DNA from: Thermoflexales bacterium
Lineage (GTDB): Bacteria > Chloroflexota > Anaerolineae > S140-20
Direction of reading: 5' to 3'
Assembly (NCBI GenBank): GCA_015484715.1
Contig: WFUY01000568.1
Span: 1 to 7,839 of the forward strand
Length of the DNA stretch: 7,839 nt
A model generated the notes under the pieces. It was not told where the DNA came from. It did no database searches and saw nothing but the letters and a program-made list of their open reading frames with translations. A program made the position numbers and the translations under genes. Positions 1-7,839 of the stretch are shown one piece after another. Position 1 is the stretch's first letter. Each line of letters opens with the position of its first letter.

Positions 1-979
1 GCCCCAGCACCGCCACGTAGGGGCCGCCGGAGCAGGGGAAGGTGTGCAGCCCCTCCAGGGTGCCCAGGATCAGGGTGGTGGGGAGGGTGGCCCGGTACAT
101 CCACTTCTGCAGCGATTCCTTGCTCCCCTCGGGCACCTCCAGGCGGATGGGGAAGTTGGGGAAGAGGGCTCCCAGCAGGTTGGTCGAGCCCAACAGGATG
201 AGCAGGGCCGCCCCGGCCTGGCCCAGCCAGTGCCCCCGCAGCAGGGTCGAAGCCCGCAGCAGCCCCAGCCCGATGAGGAAGTAGACCACGTAGACCGCGC
301 CGATGTAGACGGCTCCCATCTGAGCCACGGAGACCCGCGTCTTGCGGATGGTGAACAGAAAGGAGACGAAGAAGAGCAGGATGGCAAGAGCGCAGGGGTT
401 GATCCCATCCACCAGGCCGGTGAGCAGGATCACCGGGAGCAGCAGGGGGGCCGGCTCCTTGCTCTCCGCGAAGGTGTCGCGATTGGCCTCGAACCAGGTC
501 AGGTAGGTCTCGATGGGTGTGTCGGCGGGGTAGTCTTTCACGGGGCCGGCGAAGGCCCACACCCGATAGCTCTCCTGTTTCCCCTCCTCGGCGTAGACCA
601 GGATCCGCTCCGGCAATTTGGCCGTCGGTGCCAGGAGGGCCTCCACCACGTGCCGGGGCGGCTCGCCCTGCAGGATGATGCGCCCGTCGTCAATGTAGGT
701 GGCCAGGTGGCTCTGCAGGTCCAGGGGCACGCCCAACCGGTCGTTCAGCTCGTTCAGTTCCCGCCGGTGCTCCCGCCGGTTGATGTAGTCCTTCTTCACC
801 AGGCGGATCTGGTAGGCGGCCATGATCTCCGCCAGCTCGCCCTCGACGTAGGTGGCACACTCGTCGCAGGCTTCGTTGTAGTAGACGACGGCTTGGCGTT
901 CGGGCTCCTGGGCCTGGGTCACCGTGGACAATGCCCACAGCGTGATCAGTGCCAGAACCAGTCGCAGCAGCGCTTTCAT
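1..979 (-). CDS. Thioredoxin-like domain fused to CcdA/DsbD-type membrane protein (3' end outside window)
   Basis: The 326 visible residues start at the ATG at 979-977 and remain open to the window edge, so the C-terminus is missing. A signal peptide (MKALLRLVLALITLWALSTVTQA) precedes an extracytoplasmic domain of about 150 residues with a CDEC redox motif (C38, C41) and a V-P at 84-85 that could be the thioredoxin cis-proline. A CcdA/DsbD-like transmembrane domain follows from about residue 178, with the family signature DGINPCALAILLFF (C196) and the second conserved cysteine in FPCSGGPYVAVLG (C316). In this family the two membrane cysteines carry electrons from cytoplasmic thioredoxin to extracytoplasmic thiol partners. 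The natural target here is the attached N-terminal domain, and possibly the other exported cysteine proteins of the operon. The start lies 7 bases after the cupin stop, with AAAGG upstream. Family confidence is high; the actual substrate is unknown. Confidence 0.88.
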   Translation of the reverse strand, partial: MKALLRLVLALITLWALSTVTQAQEPERQAVVYYNEACDECATYVEGELAEIMAAYQIRLVKKDYINRREHRRELNELNDRLGVPLDLQSHLATYIDDGRIILQGEPPRHVVEALLAPTAKLPERILVYAEEGKQESYRVWAFAGPVKDYPADTPIETYLTWFEANRDTFAESKEPAPLLLPVILLTGLVDGINPCALAILLFFVSFLFTIRKTRVSVAQMGAVYIGAVYVVYFLIGLGLLRASTLLRGHWLGQAGAALLILLGSTNLLGALFPNFPIRLEVPEGSKESLQKWMYRATLPTTLILGTLEGLHTFPCSGGPYVAVLG

Positions 980-986
980 ATGCTTC

Positions 987-1376
987 TTACCCTTTGTGTG
1001 TTCCTGATGCCTGTTCGAGTTTTTCGATGAAATCCTCGCGCACGGGGTAGAAGATGTCCAGCATCACAAAAGGCTCATCACCTATGCAGGTATCCCCGTG
1101 GGGGACATTGGCGGGGATGCAGTAGAAGTCCCCTTTTTGTACGATTCGCTCTTCGTCCCCAATGCGCAACACTGCTTTGCCCGCGTACACCATCCCGATC
1201 TGTTCGTGAGGGTGGGAGTGCATCGGCACGGTGTGGCCGGGCAGCGTCGCGCTGAGGACCATCATCATCTTTTCGCCGTGAAGGCCGGTAAGGATGGTCG
1301 TCTCGAGCCCCGGCATCTGGGTGATTCTGGGGGCATTGGCCGGGTTAACGAAGAAAGGGTTCGTCTCCTGGGTCAT
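987..1376 (-). CDS. Small single-domain cupin protein
   Basis: This 129-residue protein is a single cupin beta-barrel. Motif 1 is PGHTVPMHSHPHEQIGMVYAG (about residues 46-66), giving likely metal ligands H53, H55 and Q59 (E58 adjacent). Motif 2 is GDFYCIPANVPHG (82-94), giving H93. The HSHPHEQ form, with Gln in the usual Glu place, is common among small cupins. No signal peptide is seen, so it is probably cytoplasmic. Such proteins may be metal-dependent dioxygenases, isomerases or small-molecule sensors, and nothing in the sequence fixes the substrate. The ATG (1376-1374) overlaps the stop of the 40-codon gene before it as ATGA, and AAGGAG sits 8 bases upstream, which implies translational coupling. 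The stop is TAA at 989-987. Confidence 0.88.
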   Translation of the reverse strand: MTQETNPFFVNPANAPRITQMPGLETTILTGLHGEKMMMVLSATLPGHTVPMHSHPHEQIGMVYAGKAVLRIGDEERIVQKGDFYCIPANVPHGDTCIGDEPFVMLDIFYPVREDFIEKLEQASGTHKG

Positions 1377-1495
1377 CTCCGCATCTCCTTTGGCAAAGGG
1401 AAGGGTGTATCCACCAGGGACCCAACGAGCAGAACGGCCAAGCCGGCCAGGGCATTCAAGAGGCCCGGTAGATACTCTCCATAGCGTGTGTCCAT
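1373..1495 (-). CDS. 40-residue single-pass membrane peptide, unrecognised
   Basis: A short gene fills the gap between the iron-sulfur protein and the cupin. It starts at the ATG at 1495-1493, 11 bases after the preceding stop, with a modest AGAAGAG ribosome site, and ends in a TGA that overlaps the cupin start. The product begins MDTRYGEYLPGLLNALAGLA, has one hydrophobic stretch (about residues 10-28) and a charged tail ending KEMRR. That looks like a small integral membrane peptide, perhaps an anchor or accessory subunit. I recognise no family. Support comes from position (no other gene explains the 130-base gap), overlap with both neighbours' signals and hydrophobic composition. It could still be a chance open frame that only carries the cupin ribosome site. 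Confidence 0.55.
   Translation of the reverse strand: MDTRYGEYLPGLLNALAGLAVLLVGSLVDTPFPLPKEMRR
1385..1390 (-). promoter_or_regulatory. Ribosome binding site of the cupin gene
   Basis: AAGGAG lies 8 bases before the cupin ATG and inside the last codons of the preceding 40-codon gene. Together with the ATGA overlap it fixes the cupin start and suggests that the short gene is translated in coupling with it. Confidence 0.7.
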
Positions 1496-1506
1496 CGTAG
1501 CTCTTC

Positions 1507-1860
1507 TCAGCAGCAGGTGAGCGTCTTCGGGATCTCCCCTTCCTCCAGCGGCCCGAAGGGGTTGCCGTACTTGCGGATGTTCTCGATCATCGTCCGGTTG
1601 GCCTCCGTCTCCACCCCCTGGGCGACCACCTGGGCGCGTACCTGCTCCCCGGCCGGGTCGTGGCCCACGGGGCAGACCACCCGGCAGGCCCGGCACAGCG
1701 TGCACTGATAGAAGACCACCGAGGCGATGCCCCGGTCGGCCAGGATGGCCAGCCCCCGGGGGCTGATCCGCTCCTGGCGCAGGATGGTGAAGACGGGGCA
1801 GACTTCCCGACAGAGACCGCATTCGATGCAGGGTGGGTTCTCGGCCAGTTCCCTCAGCAT
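1507..1860 (-). CDS. HdrC/GlcF-N-like 2x[4Fe-4S] ferredoxin-type protein
   Basis: This 117-residue protein carries two classical [4Fe-4S] motifs, C11-x2-C14-x2-C17-x3-C21-P and C53-x2-C56-x2-C59-x3-C63-P, in the arrangement found in HdrC and the N-terminal third of GlcF. The tail contains the RKYGNPFGP segment typical of this HdrC-like group and ends TCC. It would pass electrons between the FAD subunit and the CCG-domain subunit encoded just before it. The frame is open further upstream, but the ATG at 1860-1858 is preferred: it overlaps the FAD gene's stop (ATGCTGA), has GAGGG 5 bases upstream, and gives a protein that begins just before the first cluster. It is probably cytoplasmic or at the inner membrane face, perhaps tethered through the following 40-residue membrane peptide. 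Confidence 0.9.
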   Translation of the reverse strand: MLRELAENPPCIECGLCREVCPVFTILRQERISPRGLAILADRGIASVVFYQCTLCRACRVVCPVGHDPAGEQVRAQVVAQGVETEANRTMIENIRKYGNPFGPLEEGEIPKTLTCC

Positions 1861-3029
1861 AGCTTCCCTCGGTTGATACGGTGGTGGGGGTCGTACTGCG
1901 CCTTGAGCCGCTGCACCTCGGCCCGGAAGGCGGCATCGGTCCAGGCTTTCTTCTTCAGGCCGATGCCGTGCTCCCCGCTCACCCGACCACCCTCCGCTGC
2001 CACTCGCTCGTACAAGGCGGCGACCCGCTCGTCGTCGGCGCTGAAGCAGGGGTGCACGATCCCCACGCCCAGGTGCCCGAAGGTGGGGATGCCCTCGGCC
2101 TCCAGCCAGGCCAGCAGGGCGGCCATCCCTTCCCCCTCGATCTGGGGGTCCTCGATGACGGGGTAGCCCCGGCGGGCCAGCACCGGGTAGAGGCCGTCGC
2201 GGGCTTGCCACAGGGCGGCGATGCGATCGGGGTCGCCGATCTCCCCGCCGTCGGAGTCGAACTCGGCCAGGAGGTGGGGCCGGGCCTCCCAACCGATGGC
2301 CTCGGCCGCGTGACGGTTGAGGTACTCCAGGGCGGTGAGCCGGGGGTCGGCCAGCCAGCGGTCCCGCTGGGCCAGCAGCGCCGCCAGATCGTCAAAAGCC
2401 ACCAGGGAGAGGGTGCGCTGCGCCGGTCGGGGGGCCAGCCGCAGGACCGCTTCGACGACGAAGCCTGTCACCCCCTCCCGGCCCACCGCGTCGCGCAGGG
2501 CCTCGCCGGTGAGGTGGTGCCAGCGCCCCAGGCCGTCCACCAAGGTGACCTCCTCCACCCAGTCGGCCATCGTGCCGTAGCGGACGGCCCGCAGCCCCGC
2601 TGCGTCGGTTGCGATCATCCCGCCGACGCTGGAGGCCCGGTGGCTGCCGGGGATGACGGGGAGGAAGAGGCCGTGAGGGGCCAGACGGCGGTTGAGGCTC
2701 CCCAAGACGACGCCTGCCTCCACCTGCACCCGGCGCTGCTCCGCGTCCACAGGGCCGATCCGGGTCAGCCGCGACAGGTCCACCACCACCGAACGCTGGG
2801 GGGTGGCCCCGCCGCAGAGGCCGGTGCCCGCTCCCCGGGGCACCAGGTCCACGTCCTCCGCTTCCGCCCACGCGACCAGGCCGGCCACCTGCTCGGGGTG
2901 GGATGGCCAGACGACGGCCAGGCACTCCCCCTCCAGCCGGGAGGCGTCCCGGCTGTAGACGATCCGGTCCTCGACCGTCGTGGAGATGTTCGCTTCGCCG
3001 ACGAGGGCCGACAGGCTTGCCAGGTTCAT
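1854..3029 (-). CDS. GlcD-family FAD-binding oxidase/dehydrogenase subunit
   Basis: This 391-residue flavoprotein is short beside GlcD (roughly 460-500). The N-terminal PCMH-type FAD domain shows PRGAGTGLCGG (64-74), VVVDLSRL (81-88), and SVGGMIATDAAGLRAVRYG (134-152). GREGVTGFVVEAVLRL (183-198) closes the FAD domain. The C-terminal cap domain has GHLGVGIVHP (318-327), SGEHGIGLKKK (351-361) and the family-typical end DPHHRINRGKL. H319, H326 and E353 match the metal/substrate positions of 2-hydroxyacid dehydrogenases, but the usual GDGN is GVGI (321-324). Such enzymes oxidise 2-hydroxyacids such as glycolate or D-lactate and hand electrons to Fe-S partners, which are encoded on either side. 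The real substrate is not determinable. An upstream-open frame exists, but the ATG at 3029-3027 has AGGAGG 7 bases before it and overlaps the previous stop (ATGA). Confidence 0.9.
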   Translation of the reverse strand: MNLASLSALVGEANISTTVEDRIVYSRDASRLEGECLAVVWPSHPEQVAGLVAWAEAEDVDLVPRGAGTGLCGGATPQRSVVVDLSRLTRIGPVDAEQRRVQVEAGVVLGSLNRRLAPHGLFLPVIPGSHRASSVGGMIATDAAGLRAVRYGTMADWVEEVTLVDGLGRWHHLTGEALRDAVGREGVTGFVVEAVLRLAPRPAQRTLSLVAFDDLAALLAQRDRWLADPRLTALEYLNRHAAEAIGWEARPHLLAEFDSDGGEIGDPDRIAALWQARDGLYPVLARRGYPVIEDPQIEGEGMAALLAWLEAEGIPTFGHLGVGIVHPCFSADDERVAALYERVAAEGGRVSGEHGIGLKKKAWTDAAFRAEVQRLKAQYDPHHRINRGKLC

Positions 3030-3742
3030 CGCGTTCCCTCCTCTCCCGGCCCCAGGGCGAGGGCCTGGCTCAACTCCAGCACCTCGACGCCGTCGGCGTT
3101 TTCCTTGAAGTGGGCATAGCAGAGGGGACAGGCGGTACATAGCCGGCCGTTCTCCACCAGGGCCAGCCGCTGGCGGGCGATGGCATTCGCCAGTTCGGGG
3201 AAGTTGGCTTTGACCCCGCCGCCTGCACCGCAACAGAGGCTCTGCTCCCGGTTGTCGGGCAGTTCGGTCACCGTCCATCCCGCCTCGGCCAACAGCCGGC
3301 GGGGCTCGTCGTATATCCCGGACCAGCGCCCCAGGTGGCAGGGATCGTGGTAGGTGATGGACGGGGAAGAAGTGGCTTGCTCACCACCGGGGAGGCGGTC
3401 GGCCAGCACCTGGGTCACGTGGTAGGTCTCCAACCCGTAATCGTGCTTCAGCGTGTGGTAGCATCCCGGGCAGTTGGTGATGATCCTGCGCACGCTGAAG
3501 CGGGCGAAGACCTCCAGGTTCTTCGCCTTCAGCGTCTCGAAGTCGGCCAGGTAGCCCGCCCGCTTGACCGGGCTGCCGCAGCAGAGGGTCTCGCCGGGCA
3601 GCATGATGAAGTCCACGCCGGCCTGGCGCAGCAGTGCCTCATAGCGGCCTTCGATCTCCGGCAGGGCGTAGTGGGTCACGCAGCCGGGGTAGTAGAGGGT
3701 GTTGCTCCCGGCCAGCTTCTCCAGCCAGCGTCGGAAGATCAT
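3026..3742 (-). CDS. CCG-domain protein (HdrB / GlcF C-terminal / LutA-like)
   Basis: This 238-residue protein has two cysteine-rich CCG domains. The first has YYPGC (C21), CCGSP (C54-C55) and NCPGC (C91, C94). The second has YHDPC (C135), LCCGAGGG (C170-C171) and CPLC (C205, C208; C202 nearby). This duplicated C-CCG-CxxC pattern binds iron-sulfur clusters in HdrB and forms the C-terminal part of GlcF; the length is like LutA. In GlcF the ferredoxin and CCG parts are one polypeptide, while here the ferredoxin part is a separate gene after the FAD subunit. The predicted role is the electron-accepting or disulfide/quinone-reactive subunit of a three-part flavin/Fe-S oxidoreductase. It starts 5 bases after the DUF1573 stop, with GGAGGAG inside that gene's end, and its stop overlaps the FAD gene start. 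Confidence 0.9.
   Translation of the reverse strand: MIFRRWLEKLAGSNTLYYPGCVTHYALPEIEGRYEALLRQAGVDFIMLPGETLCCGSPVKRAGYLADFETLKAKNLEVFARFSVRRIITNCPGCYHTLKHDYGLETYHVTQVLADRLPGGEQATSSPSITYHDPCHLGRWSGIYDEPRRLLAEAGWTVTELPDNREQSLCCGAGGGVKANFPELANAIARQRLALVENGRLCTACPLCYAHFKENADGVEVLELSQALALGPGEEGTR
3037..3042 (-). promoter_or_regulatory. Ribosome binding site of the FAD subunit gene
   Basis: A perfect AGGAGG lies 7 bases before the ATG at 3029. It decides the start of the FAD subunit, since the open frame continues about 83 codons further upstream inside the CCG-protein gene. Confidence 0.75.
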
Positions 3743-3747
3743 CGCCC

Positions 3748-4173
3748 CTACTCCTCCGGCTTGAGGATGGTGACCCGGAACTCCACTTCGACCTCCGGGT
3801 TGTCGGGATCGTTGCTGCGGATGTAGATGACCCGCAGCAGGTTCCCGTACAGGTTCTCCTCAGTCGGGTCGAGCACTACGCGCAACTGAGCCGACTCGCC
3901 GGGGGGGATCACCTCCCGGTCCACGGTCGCCCGGGTGCAGTCACAGGAGGTGCTGACCTTCTCGATCCGCAGGGGGCTGCCCCCCTCGTTGCGGACGGTG
4001 TAGGTCAGTTCCAGCGGTTCTTGGGGCACCTCCCCCAAGTTCTGGGACGGGGGCTCCACGACGATGCGCGGCGAAGAGCCGCCACAGGCCGTCAGCAGGA
4101 GGCCGACGACCAGCACGAGGGCCAGGAGGCCCAGGCTCCACCTCCCTGCTGAGAGGCGTCCTGCAGGGTTCAT
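3748..4173 (-). CDS. DUF1573 family lipoprotein
   Basis: This 141-residue exported protein has a basic N-terminus and a hydrophobic stretch ending in the lipobox L27-T-A-C30, so it should be lipid-anchored on the outer face of the membrane. The mature part is one Ig-like DUF1573 domain: IVVEPPSQNLGEVP, a TVRNEGGSPLRIEKVSTSC strand pair, a CxC motif (C77-D-C79), IPPGESAQLRVVLDP, and YIRSNDPDNPEVEVEF. DUF1573 proteins have no well-defined biochemical role; the CxC is a recurrent family feature. Here it follows the rhodanese-type gene and precedes the flavin/Fe-S genes, so a thiol-redox or binding-scaffold role is possible but inferred. GGAGG sits 6 bases before the ATG. The 42-base gap from the preceding gene shows no clear regulatory structure. 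Confidence 0.88.
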   Translation of the reverse strand: MNPAGRLSAGRWSLGLLALVLVVGLLLTACGGSSPRIVVEPPSQNLGEVPQEPLELTYTVRNEGGSPLRIEKVSTSCDCTRATVDREVIPPGESAQLRVVLDPTEENLYGNLLRVIYIRSNDPDNPEVEVEFRVTILKPEE

Positions 4174-4215
4174 ACCGTTCCTCCTCGCGAATGGGTGGAC
4201 GAATGGACGGTCTTC

Positions 4216-4833
4216 TCACGGTCCGCTGGCGACCGGGTATCCCGCCTCTCGCCAGGCGCGGAAGCCGCCCAGGATCGCCTTGACGTTGGTGTACCCTTTG
4301 CTCATCAGGATGCGCGCCGCACGGGCGCTCGACTCCTCGTTCGGTCAGGTGCAGTAGGTGATGATCTCCGCATCTCTGGGCAGTTCCTGGTAGCGGACCT
4401 CCAGATCGGCCAGAGGGAGGGAGATGGCGTTGGGGATGTGGGCCGTCTCGTACTCCCCCTGGGTGCGCACATCCACGAAGATCGCCGTGCCGCTGTCGAA
4501 GCGGGCCTTGGCCTCGGCCAAGGGGATGCGAGGCACCTCCGGGTAGGGGATGCCCTCCTCGTCGTGGGTGTCGGGCAGGGTGCTGGCCGCCGGCGCCGGA
4601 CGCTCCTGGTCGAGCAAGAAGAGCAGGCCGACCGCGAGGAGCAGGAGGCTGCCCGCCGCGACCAGCGTGAAGGGCGTGAGGATCCGACGTCGCGGAGCCT
4701 GGGAGCGCCGTCGGCTCCGGGGCCGCTTCGACGAACGGGACGACGATGGGTTGGTCTTCGCACCGCAGACGCGACAAAAACGGGCTCCTGGTATCAGTTG
4801 GGCTCCACACTGCCCACAGACCTGAGTAGCCAT
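4216..4833 (-). CDS. Zinc-ribbon, membrane-anchored rhodanese with in-frame UGA at the catalytic position (predicted selenoprotein)
   Basis: With the UGA at codon 163 read through, the protein is 205 residues. Residues 1-25 form a zinc ribbon (C6-x2-C9, C20-x2-C23). A strongly basic linker (about 35-50) and one membrane helix (about 51-75) follow. By the positive-inside rule the ribbon is cytoplasmic and the rhodanese domain (about 100-205) outside. The domain shows IFVDVRTQGEYETAHIPNA (118-136), then IITYCT-U163-PNEESS, then GYTNV, LGGFRAW and AGYP after the UGA. Related rhodaneses have YCxCPNE here, and the six-residue loop makes codon 163 the sulfur-carrying nucleophile. Of the 42 codons after the UGA, 37 end in G or C, like the rest of the operon. 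AAGGAG is 8 bases before the ATG. Alternatives are a nonsense mutation or a base-call error, leaving a 162-residue product without an active site. Confidence 0.8.
4307..4337 (-). promoter_or_regulatory. Candidate bacterial SECIS hairpin
   Basis: In the mRNA a perfect 5-bp stem GCGCC/GGCGC (4328-4324 with 4318-4314) closes a five-base apical loop CGUGC. A lower AGGA/UCCU stem (4337-4334 with 4310-4307) encloses it across an internal loop that contains an unpaired U. The loop has G at its second position followed by U, and 22 bases separate that G from the UGA. Both agree with what I know of bacterial SECIS elements (a G in the first two loop positions, about 16-37 bases from the UGA). In such GC-rich DNA a short hairpin can arise by chance, so this supports rather than proves the Sec reading. 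Confidence 0.5.
4345..4347 (-). other. In-frame UGA, candidate selenocysteine codon
   Basis: The codon follows TGC ACC and precedes CCG AAC, so the stop is in the weak UGA-C context. It aligns with the catalytic cysteine of rhodaneses and is one base from TGC. The coding signature is continuous on both sides. Sec insertion would need SelB, tRNA-Sec and SelD, which are not in this window. Confidence 0.65.
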
Positions 4834-4841
4834 ACGCTCCG

Positions 4842-4847
4842 CTCCTT
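4842..4847 (-). promoter_or_regulatory. Ribosome binding site of the rhodanese gene
   Basis: AAGGAG lies 8 bases before the ATG at 4833, in the 32-base gap after the ATPase stop. It supports a start that places the zinc ribbon at the extreme N-terminus. Confidence 0.65.
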
Positions 4848-4865
4848 GGTTTCGGGTATCTCGGA

Positions 4866-7400
<2,535 letters not shown>

Positions 7401-7430
7401 TAGCCTCTCCTGAATCTGTGCGATAACCAG

Positions 7431-7839
7431 TCAGACCTCCGAGGTTTCGTTGTGGCCTCTCGCCAGCCGCATTCCGCCCCAGGCGTGCCAGAGGGTGACG
7501 ATCAGCCCTGTGGCGATGAAGAGCACCGTGAATACCTGGGCCATGCCGCCCCCCGCATCCCCTGTCTGGGTGACAAAGAGGTACTCCAGGGTGAACATCA
7601 CCACTCCGACGGCCGCCCCGAGCACTCCCAGGAGGCTGAGGCCACGGGGCCAGCCGGCCTGGCGGGACATGCCCCAGCCCAGAGCTCCGACCCCCAGCCC
7701 GACCAGCAGGTAGCCCCAGGTGCGGGTCATGCGGCCGGCGGTCTGCAAGGCGACGAAGGCCAGCCCGGCGGCGGACGGATCGCGGGCGTAGGTTGCGGGC
7801 AGGCTGACGTAGGCGGCCAGGTCCAGCGCCTCGGCGACC
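7431..7839 (-). CDS. Multi-pass membrane protein, C-terminal part, family not recognised
   Basis: The frame is open to the right window edge, so the true start lies outside; the 135 visible codons begin VAEALDLAAYVSLP and end HNETSEV followed by TGA. At least three hydrophobic segments are visible: RTWGYLLVGLGVGALGWGM, LSLLGVLGAAVGVVMFTLEY and MAQVFTVLFIATGLIVTLW, probably with another earlier around GLAFVALQ. The general look resembles small four-to-six-helix integral membrane proteins such as DUF4386, but this is only an impression. It precedes the ATPase by 30 bases and is likely co-transcribed. A TTG at 7748 could be taken as a start, but the hydrophobic coding frame continues upstream of it, so the gene is better treated as cut by the window edge. 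Confidence 0.65.
   Translation of the reverse strand, partial: VAEALDLAAYVSLPATYARDPSAAGLAFVALQTAGRMTRTWGYLLVGLGVGALGWGMSRQAGWPRGLSLLGVLGAAVGVVMFTLEYLFVTQTGDAGGGMAQVFTVLFIATGLIVTLWHAWGGMRLARGHNETSEV

Noticed and set aside
44..1030. A 328-codon plus-strand frame at the left edge
   Set aside because: It is antisense to the thioredoxin-like/CcdA gene, whose signal peptide, redox motif and membrane signatures are unmistakable. The plus-strand translation has no family features.
1507..1509. Whether the TGA after the TGC TGC end of the Fe-S protein is also a selenocysteine codon
   Set aside because: Reading on gives only about 17 unrelated codons before another stop, and the next gene starts 11 bases later. 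It behaves as a normal stop.
4174..4215. Short direct repeat (CGTCCATTCG / CGTCCACCCATTCG) in the gap before the DUF1573 gene
   Set aside because: It is imperfect and very short, in a 42-base spacer, with no sign of an operator, terminator or mobile-element end.

Overview
This window is a compact, GC-rich (about 65-70% G+C by eye) bacterial segment. All ten genes are read on the minus strand, so transcription runs from high to low coordinates. Genes overlap by a few bases or are separated by at most about 40, and nearly every start has a good Shine-Dalgarno sequence. I see no convincing internal promoter or terminator, so the window looks like part of one long operon entering at the right edge and leaving at the left. 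The style (zinc-ribbon-headed membrane proteins, split GlcF-type modules, DUF1573 lipoprotein, strong GGAGG sites) would suit a Chloroflexota or similar thermophilic/anaerobic Gram-positive-like lineage, but this is a weak inference: no marker gene is present.

In transcription order: (1) C-terminal part of an unrecognised multi-pass membrane protein (7839-7431); (2) a ZntA/CadA-type P1B ATPase with two N-terminal HMA domains and an unusual Cys-rich insertion in the actuator region (7400-4866); (3) a zinc-ribbon/transmembrane/rhodanese protein (4833-4216) interrupted by one in-frame UGA; (4) a DUF1573 lipoprotein (4173-3748); (5) a two-CCG-domain HdrB/GlcF-like protein (3742-3026); (6) a short GlcD-type FAD protein (3029-1854); (7) a 2x[4Fe-4S] HdrC-like protein (1860-1507); (8) a 40-residue single-helix membrane peptide (1495-1373); (9) a small cupin (1376-987); (10) a thioredoxin-like domain fused to a CcdA/DsbD-type membrane domain (979 to beyond the left edge).

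The main discovery is in gene 3. The UGA at 4347-4345 falls exactly where the rhodanese catalytic cysteine belongs (Y-C-T-UGA-P-N-E-E-S-S), and the reading frame then continues for 42 fully rhodanese-like codons to a second UGA. A GC-rich hairpin with a GU-containing apical loop begins shortly after the UGA, at a distance compatible with a bacterial SECIS element. The simplest reading is a selenocysteine-containing rhodanese; a nonsense mutation or a base-call error is the alternative. The sel genes needed for decoding are not in the window.

Taken together, genes 3, 4 and 10 would place a (seleno)sulfurtransferase domain, a CxC-containing lipoprotein and a thiol-reductant conduit on the outer face of the membrane. 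Genes 5-7 form a cytoplasmic flavin/iron-sulfur oxidoreductase equivalent to a GlcD plus a GlcF split in two. A thiol/persulfide or selenium redox pathway coupled to metal export is a reasonable hypothesis, but the substrate cannot be read from the sequence.
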